64,000 nucleotides of DNA, taken from the NCBI GenBank assembly GCA_015146655.1, contig VKHL01000084.1, positions 4,566 to 68,565 of the forward strand, in the 5' to 3' direction. Under the pieces are notes generated by a model, which ran no database searches, was not told the DNA's origin, and was given only the letters and a program-made list of their open reading frames with translations. The stretch is from Ochromonas danica (lineage: Eukaryota; Sar; Chrysophyceae; Chromulinales; Chromulinaceae). Position 1 is the first letter of the stretch. Each line of letters opens with the position of its first letter. Both the position numbers and the translations under genes were made by a program. Positions 59,401 through 64,000 of this stretch are shown here, in pieces.

Positions 59401-60206
59401 TGCCTCGGCAAGCGGAAGACTTCGAGCGCTTATTGCTCGAGGAGCCCAATTCCTCGATGCTTTGGGTGCAGTACATCGCGTATTACGTCAACAGCGCAGA
59501 CATTGAAGCAGCGCGTCTGTTAGCTCAGAGAGCGTTGCGATCCATCCACTTCCGCGAGCTCAAGGAGAAGTTCAACGTGTGGATGGCTTGGCTCAATCTG
59601 GAGTACAAATACGGCTCGAAGGACTCTCTGGATCAAACCCTCCAGCAGGCGCTGGTCGAGAGCAAGGGCAAGGACATCTACTTGGCTTTGGCTCACACCT
59701 TCGAGCAGGCTGCGGACTTCAAGAGTGCTGAAGCATTGCTTTTGAAGGCGTTGAAAAAGGCTCAATATAAGAAGTCCAAGAAGGTTTGGATGGAATTGCA
59801 GCGTTTGCAGCTCCGAGCAGGTCAGTTCGAAGCAGCGCGCAGCAGCTTGACTCGCTCTCTGCAGAGCTTGTCCAAACACAAACACGTGGAGACCATTTCC
59901 CGCTTCGCGCTCGCCGAGTTTGAATTCGGATTGGCCGACAAGGCCAGACTACTCTTCGAGGACCTGCTGGATACTTATCCCAAGCGGACGGATCTCTGGC
60001 ATCTCTATGTCGACCGAGAAGTCAAGATGGGGAACATTCAGCAGGCGAGACAGCTCTTCGAGCGCATGATTGTGTCCAAGTCCAACACAAGGAACATGAA
60101 AACAGTCTTCAAGAAGTACCTCGCGCTCGAGATGCGCTTTGGAGACGAAGTTAGTCAGCAAGCTGTCAAGGAGAAGGCCGCGGAGTATGTCAACAGCCTT
60201 GCTTAG
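53436..60206 (+). CDS. RRP5: RRP5/PDCD11 pre-rRNA processing protein
   Basis: Eight exons, 53436-53528, 53596-54098, 54170-54425, 54506-56945, 57017-58920, 58994-59089, 59161-59307 and 59376-60206, join to 2,089 residues (human PDCD11 1,871). A basic N-terminus (GAASKRLKKIETVSSKKKVK) precedes a long array of S1 RNA-binding modules. Examples are VPGSYLLGVVLSVFADSALI, FPIGSVVKATVTSVESFGLV, GALVRGFVVSVSSKGCFVRL and GDVVKGVVERVNNDIGVFVQ. Acidic/lysine-rich inserts lie at about 390-440 and 700-740. The C-terminal about 270 residues are HAT/TPR repeats: AEDFERLLLEEPNSSMLWVQ, RLLAQRALRSIHFREL and LWHLYVDREVKMGNIQQARQ. RRP5 is needed for the early cleavages that make both 18S and 5.8S/25S rRNA. The exon 4/5 junction lies within a low-complexity KKKKRE stretch and is the least certain. 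Confidence 0.93.
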
Positions 60207-60318
60207 GGTCGAGAAGTAAGATTAACTACAAATGTGATTTAACTGTTCAATTCTCCTTTGCTAGCATTGTTTACATGGTCATGGTCATGGTCATCGCTGT
60301 AGACGACGCAAGGGTCCC

Positions 60319-63300
60319 TCACAGCCACGGACTCCAGCCTGGAAAGATTCGACAAAGATTGGCGGGCTCGCGCGCCGCGTTGATGGTGACGCTGACCAAC
60401 TCCTCCACGCTCAGCGCCACGTCTCCAGCGCTCAGTTGCTCCTCGAAGCCTTGCAACTTCGCTCGTATTCGTGACAAGGTCTTATTGGCAGCATCGATAT
60501 GAGTATTGCTTGTTGGTAGATCAGGTGGGGTCGGGGCGGCATTTCTTGCGGGCAATACCATTCGATGAGAGCGACGGGGAGGATCGGGATCCTCGGCATT
60601 GGCCGCTTGCTCCAAATGTTGTTTGTTGCGAGCTTGCAAAGGCGACAAACTCCATTTGAAGAGAGGATCGAAGATGACCACTTCCAAGATAACCATGAGG
60701 TTAGCCGAGTGCTCTTGCAAAGTGCGCAAGACATGCTCGCAGCATCGTCTAAACTTGCCTTCCACTCCCATCACGCCCATTCCATCCACCACATCACGAG
60801 TTAATCGGAAAGGCACAACTTCAGGCACAGTCAGCAACTGTCCTTGCTCGAAAACGATTCCGAAGTCAATGTGAATGAGCTCTGCAGTGTTCAAGTCCAG
60901 CAAGATGTTGTGGGCATGGCGGTCACCAATGCCGAGCACGTAGCCCACCATGCTGTTAACTGCCGTGCTGTGGATGTAATTGCATCTGCTGGCATACCAA
61001 GCGGCTGGATGGCGATATTGCTCCAGAAAGAAGTAGCGGAATGCAGGCTGGAAGTGCTGATAGATCTCTACGAAGCGAGCCAGCTTGTTCTCTCCGGAGT
61101 CTTCGGCGTTCTTCAGATGCTCGCGGCAATGTGCATGAGACCAATCCTTTGGACGATGCCGACTATGAAGACCTAGCTTTGCAAAAGGCAAGGCCTGTTT
61201 ATTGTGAGCGGGAGGATCGCAAAGAATGCCTCCAAACGCTGCAGTGTGTCCAACAAACTCCAAAATGCCCGTTTGAGCAGTTGTTGGGATCACTTTGTAA
61301 GTGCGAATGCGCATTGCCTTGTAAGGCTCTTCGTCTTGATGCTGCAAGGGAGGATGGCGCTGCAGAGTGAGATTGACAGTCGCAAAGACTTGTTGCATGA
61401 CTGCATCTTGTCGAAGATCATCTCCTCCTTTCACCAACTGCTTGTATTGTTGGCCATCACTGCCAATGAGGGTAATGATCTTCGGACGACTGATGCCAGT
61501 GTCCGTGACGTCAAACTTATCCACACAGCCCACTATACCAACGAAACTCTTCCCAGCTGTCTGAGGACCCGACAATGAGACAGGGATATTGGTCGTGAGA
61601 ATAGGCAGCGAGGCGATGGAAATGCACTGTTGAAGCTGTTCGTTGAAGCGCCGCCCACGCAGTTGGACATCTCCGAATCGAATGCCTTTCGATCGACCGC
61701 GACTGTGCAGATCGGAAGTGCTGGTTCTGGCCAGCATGATATACTCCATCAATAGCTTCTGCATCTGATTGATGGTATTGTCTTGATAGCCGAGAGACTC
61801 TTGTCTCTTTTGGTGGATTGTGGAGAGAACATGCCAAGTCACTGTCTGGCGATCGTCTTGTTGGCAATTGTCCGCATGCCGTGTGGACGAGAGAACACTT
61901 AAAGACTGCAGCCTCTCAAAGAATGACTGCTCCGTGCCAGCAGAAGCAGAAGACGCGTTGTCGATATTGTTGTGCAGCAAGGAGAACAGTGTGGGCAGGA
62001 TGTGGAATGGAAAAGCAGTTCCGAGCGCCACGGCCAGGCTGCGGATGGCTTCCTGCATGGCCTCGTTGGCCTTCCGATCTGCTTCTTCCATCCCCTTCTG
62101 TGCACTTCCCAACCGGGACAAGATCTGCTGATGCAAGGGGATGAAGTGGTGGAGGGGAATCTGATTGCCTTGAATGTTCTCCAAGAGGTGCTCGCTGGCT
62201 GCTTGCAAGGCATCCGCCAAAGACGTTTTGTCATCGCGTGTGGCCGCAGTATTCGTTCCAGACAGCCACAACCCAACGAGACGAAAAACTACCTCGACAT
62301 CTTTGATGGCAGTTGAAGCGGAGGAAATGAACTTGAGCGCCGAGACGTAGTGCTTGATGCCCGACAACAAACTCTCTTTGCGCATGGCAAGCACGCTGTC
62401 GCGCTCCTTGGCGTCCATCGCGATCTCTCTTTTCAAATTGATACAATAGCGAAACAACATCTTGCGCTCTTTCTCGTTTTCTTCCATTTGCTGAGCCACA
62501 GCCTTTGATTTGGGTGTGCGATTATTCTCCATTTCCTTCTTCGCCTCGGCAGTCAATTGCTCGAGAAGTCTGCTGCACTCTTCTAACTCTGCGCTTCGAT
62601 CATTCAAATGCTGCTGCCGTTGGTGCCACTCGCGACTCATTACCTTGGCTTGAAAGTTGTGATATTTCTGTTCGAAGTAGCAAGCCATGGCCAGATGGCA
62701 GCGGAGTTGAGTGCGTGCGGCCTGTGCGGACGCATCGAGCAGCCACCAAGTCTTCGCGGAGCTCATCGTTTGTAAATGAACTTGGCACTGAACACTCGCA
62801 GCCAAGGCTGGCTCGAGGTGTTCGTCTATCACTTCTGTCTTGGAGTGACAACCCTTTTCTCCCAGCCAGACCCCTCGGGTCAGCAGCGCTTCGCTGAGAA
62901 AGAGTTGACTGGCCAGCGTGAGGCTCTGGTCCATCTTTTTGGAAGATCGAAAGCGATCCACACTGTCTTTGAGTGATTCGCAAACTTGGCAATCGATCTT
63001 CTTCAATGCGGCATCTTTCAAGCCTTTCTGCCAGAGGAAGAGAGACTCTTGCATGTCCAATTGTGCGGTCAGCATTCGATTTCCAGCCTCAGCATAGAGT
63101 TGCTCCGATAGCGACCCGCTAGTGCAACGCTGACGAGAGATGAGCTCCCTGACATTTGACCAGAAGACATAAAGCTGCGGCCCATCAGCAAGGATGTTCC
63201 GTTCTCTGCCATCGTCCATGCCTCGCCTCATAGGCGTGTCACTTCCAGTCTGTAAAAGACGATTGGCCACTTGCAGCAGTGCAAACACTCGGCCAAGATC

Positions 63301-64000
63301 CAATCCATCACTAGGTGAAGTACGAGATATAGCAGAAGAGAGGATGGACAGCTGCGAAGAGACGGAAAGAAGACCCAGGGAAGCGAAATGTTTGGGGGAA
63401 CAGTTCTCCGCTTTGACCTCAGAAGCGATCTGATGGCAATCCAACTCCATTTTGTTCAACACGATCTTCCGCAGCCCATTGGATAAGATCGAGGCACTTT
63501 CCTTCAGTATCACATTGTCTGATAAGTGCCGCAAGGAGTTGCGGAGATCTTCTTGGAGGCCGTGCAATCCTGGCACTTCTTGGCGCAAGGAGGAGGCGCG
63601 CGTGTTGTCGACGTCAGGCAAAGACCAGACTTGCAAACTCTTCGAAGCGCTTTCGTCCGTCACGCAGAATTGCGAGGCGTACAATTGAGCTGCGCTCTTC
63701 GCACCGAGACCAATGAGCGCAGACATCACTCCCCTCTCAGCCTCCAGACTTGGTTGCGGACCTCTGACTTGCAAAATCGTCTCGTACACGGAGAGCGCTT
63801 GATGGAATTGCTTTGCATTTTGATACAGCATTGCTTGCAACCGCAGGTCAGACCCAACATCCAGTGCATAGACCATGTCTTTGTCTTCAATGGTTTGAGA
63901 AGCGACCAGCTCTGTGAGGAGATCCTTCACCATCATCACGCGACAGCTGCCTTCGCTTCTCTTCGCCCAATAGTCAATGACGCCAAGTTTTCCGTCGACC
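60319..64000 (-). CDS. ATM: ATM/Tel1 kinase, C-terminal part (5' end beyond window)
   Basis: An uninterrupted minus-strand frame of about 1,226 codons is open to the right edge; its upstream residues there read KLGVIDYWAKRS, as in ATM just before the FAT region. The FAT domain occupies most of the N-terminal two thirds. The PI3K-like kinase domain has SRPKIITLIGSDGQQYKQLV, GGDDLRQDAVMQQVF, GYVLGIGDRHAHNILLD (catalytic loop) and HIDFGIVFEQG (activation loop). VPFRLTRDVVDGMGVMGVEG and FRRCCEHVLRTL are ATM-specific wording rather than ATR or mTOR. The FATC end reads LVSVTINAAREPANLCRIFP then GWSPWL. ATM/Tel1 phosphorylates SQ/TQ sites at DNA breaks and maintains telomeres. Its 3' end faces RRP5, about 110 bp away. 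No intron is seen in this part. Confidence 0.95.
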   Translation of the reverse strand, partial: VDGKLGVIDYWAKRSEGSCRVMMVKDLLTELVASQTIEDKDMVYALDVGSDLRLQAMLYQNAKQFHQALSVYETILQVRGPQPSLEAERGVMSALIGLGAKSAAQLYASQFCVTDESASKSLQVWSLPDVDNTRASSLRQEVPGLHGLQEDLRNSLRHLSDNVILKESASILSNGLRKIVLNKMELDCHQIASEVKAENCSPKHFASLGLLSVSSQLSILSSAISRTSPSDGLDLGRVFALLQVANRLLQTGSDTPMRRGMDDGRERNILADGPQLYVFWSNVRELISRQRCTSGSLSEQLYAEAGNRMLTAQLDMQESLFLWQKGLKDAALKKIDCQVCESLKDSVDRFRSSKKMDQSLTLASQLFLSEALLTRGVWLGEKGCHSKTEVIDEHLEPALAASVQCQVHLQTMSSAKTWWLLDASAQAARTQLRCHLAMACYFEQKYHNFQAKVMSREWHQRQQHLNDRSAELEECSRLLEQLTAEAKKEMENNRTPKSKAVAQQMEENEKERKMLFRYCINLKREIAMDAKERDSVLAMRKESLLSGIKHYVSALKFISSASTAIKDVEVVFRLVGLWLSGTNTAATRDDKTSLADALQAASEHLLENIQGNQIPLHHFIPLHQQILSRLGSAQKGMEEADRKANEAMQEAIRSLAVALGTAFPFHILPTLFSLLHNNIDNASSASAGTEQSFFERLQSLSVLSSTRHADNCQQDDRQTVTWHVLSTIHQKRQESLGYQDNTINQMQKLLMEYIMLARTSTSDLHSRGRSKGIRFGDVQLRGRRFNEQLQQCISIASLPILTTNIPVSLSGPQTAGKSFVGIVGCVDKFDVTDTGISRPKIITLIGSDGQQYKQLVKGGDDLRQDAVMQQVFATVNLTLQRHPPLQHQDEEPYKAMRIRTYKVIPTTAQTGILEFVGHTAAFGGILCDPPAHNKQALPFAKLGLHSRHRPKDWSHAHCREHLKNAEDSGENKLARFVEIYQHFQPAFRYFFLEQYRHPAAWYASRCNYIHSTAVNSMVGYVLGIGDRHAHNILLDLNTAELIHIDFGIVFEQGQLLTVPEVVPFRLTRDVVDGMGVMGVEGKFRRCCEHVLRTLQEHSANLMVILEVVIFDPLFKWSLSPLQARNKQHLEQAANAEDPDPPRRSHRMVLPARNAAPTPPDLPTSNTHIDAANKTLSRIRAKLQGFEEQLSAGDVALSVEELVSVTINAAREPANLCRIFPGWSPWL

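Noticed and set aside
60319-64000. Functional link between the ATM/Tel1 gene and the telomere-capped segment because both lie in this window
   Set aside because: They are about 57 kb apart with conserved unrelated genes between; coincidence is the simplest reading.

Overview
The window is nuclear DNA of a unicellular eukaryote that can build a flagellum or cilium. Genes are packed tightly and carry spliceosomal GT-AG introns. I placed about 42 of these, all roughly 56-101 nt. An intraflagellar-transport dynein, a MyTH4-FERM myosin and TTAGGG-type telomeric repeats fit a protist, but nothing I can see fixes the lineage.

Left end (1 to about 4.6 kb): a subtelomere-like mosaic. An STK16-like kinase gene stops dead at a C-rich telomeric tract (351-378). 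About 2.6 kb later a G-rich telomeric tract (2995-3011) abuts an internal piece of a profilin gene. The two tracts are oriented as the two ends of a linear DNA molecule would be. Between them lie a decayed Crinkler-related ATPase-nuclease gene and a near-perfect 23-bp inverted repeat. A 3' fragment of a LINE follows. This telomere-capped segment is the most unusual object in the window.

4.6-8.3 kb: a two-exon secreted methyltransferase-like gene, then two paralogous globin genes arranged head to head, both beginning with an N-myristoylation-type MGxxxS motif.

8.6-29.4 kb: a ten-exon cytoplasmic dynein-2 (IFT) heavy chain on the minus strand, a PAPS/nucleotide-sugar transporter on the plus strand, and a MyTH4-FERM myosin on the minus strand.

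29.8-46.8 kb: a MABP-HUS-Sec7-PH Arf exchange factor; an EH-domain endocytic scaffold with five 144-bp tandem repeats that add DPF motifs; the ribosome-biogenesis WD40 protein PWP1; an F-box/LRR-like protein; a TEX261/SVP26 ER-Golgi protein; and an unusual PH-PIH1-PX-like fusion.

47-64 kb: a small two-exon SERF gene, the ER chaperone GRP94 (signal peptide, C-terminal HEEF), an unknown acidic coiled-coil protein, Tom40, the pre-rRNA processing factor RRP5 (2,089 aa), and the C-terminal part of the ATM/Tel1 kinase, which runs off the right edge.

From about 6.4 kb onward the genes are intact, conserved and mostly arranged as head-to-head or tail-to-tail pairs separated by 0.1-0.5 kb. Themes are membrane traffic, cytoskeletal motors, protein folding/import and ribosome biogenesis. 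I saw no tRNA, rRNA or CRISPR.
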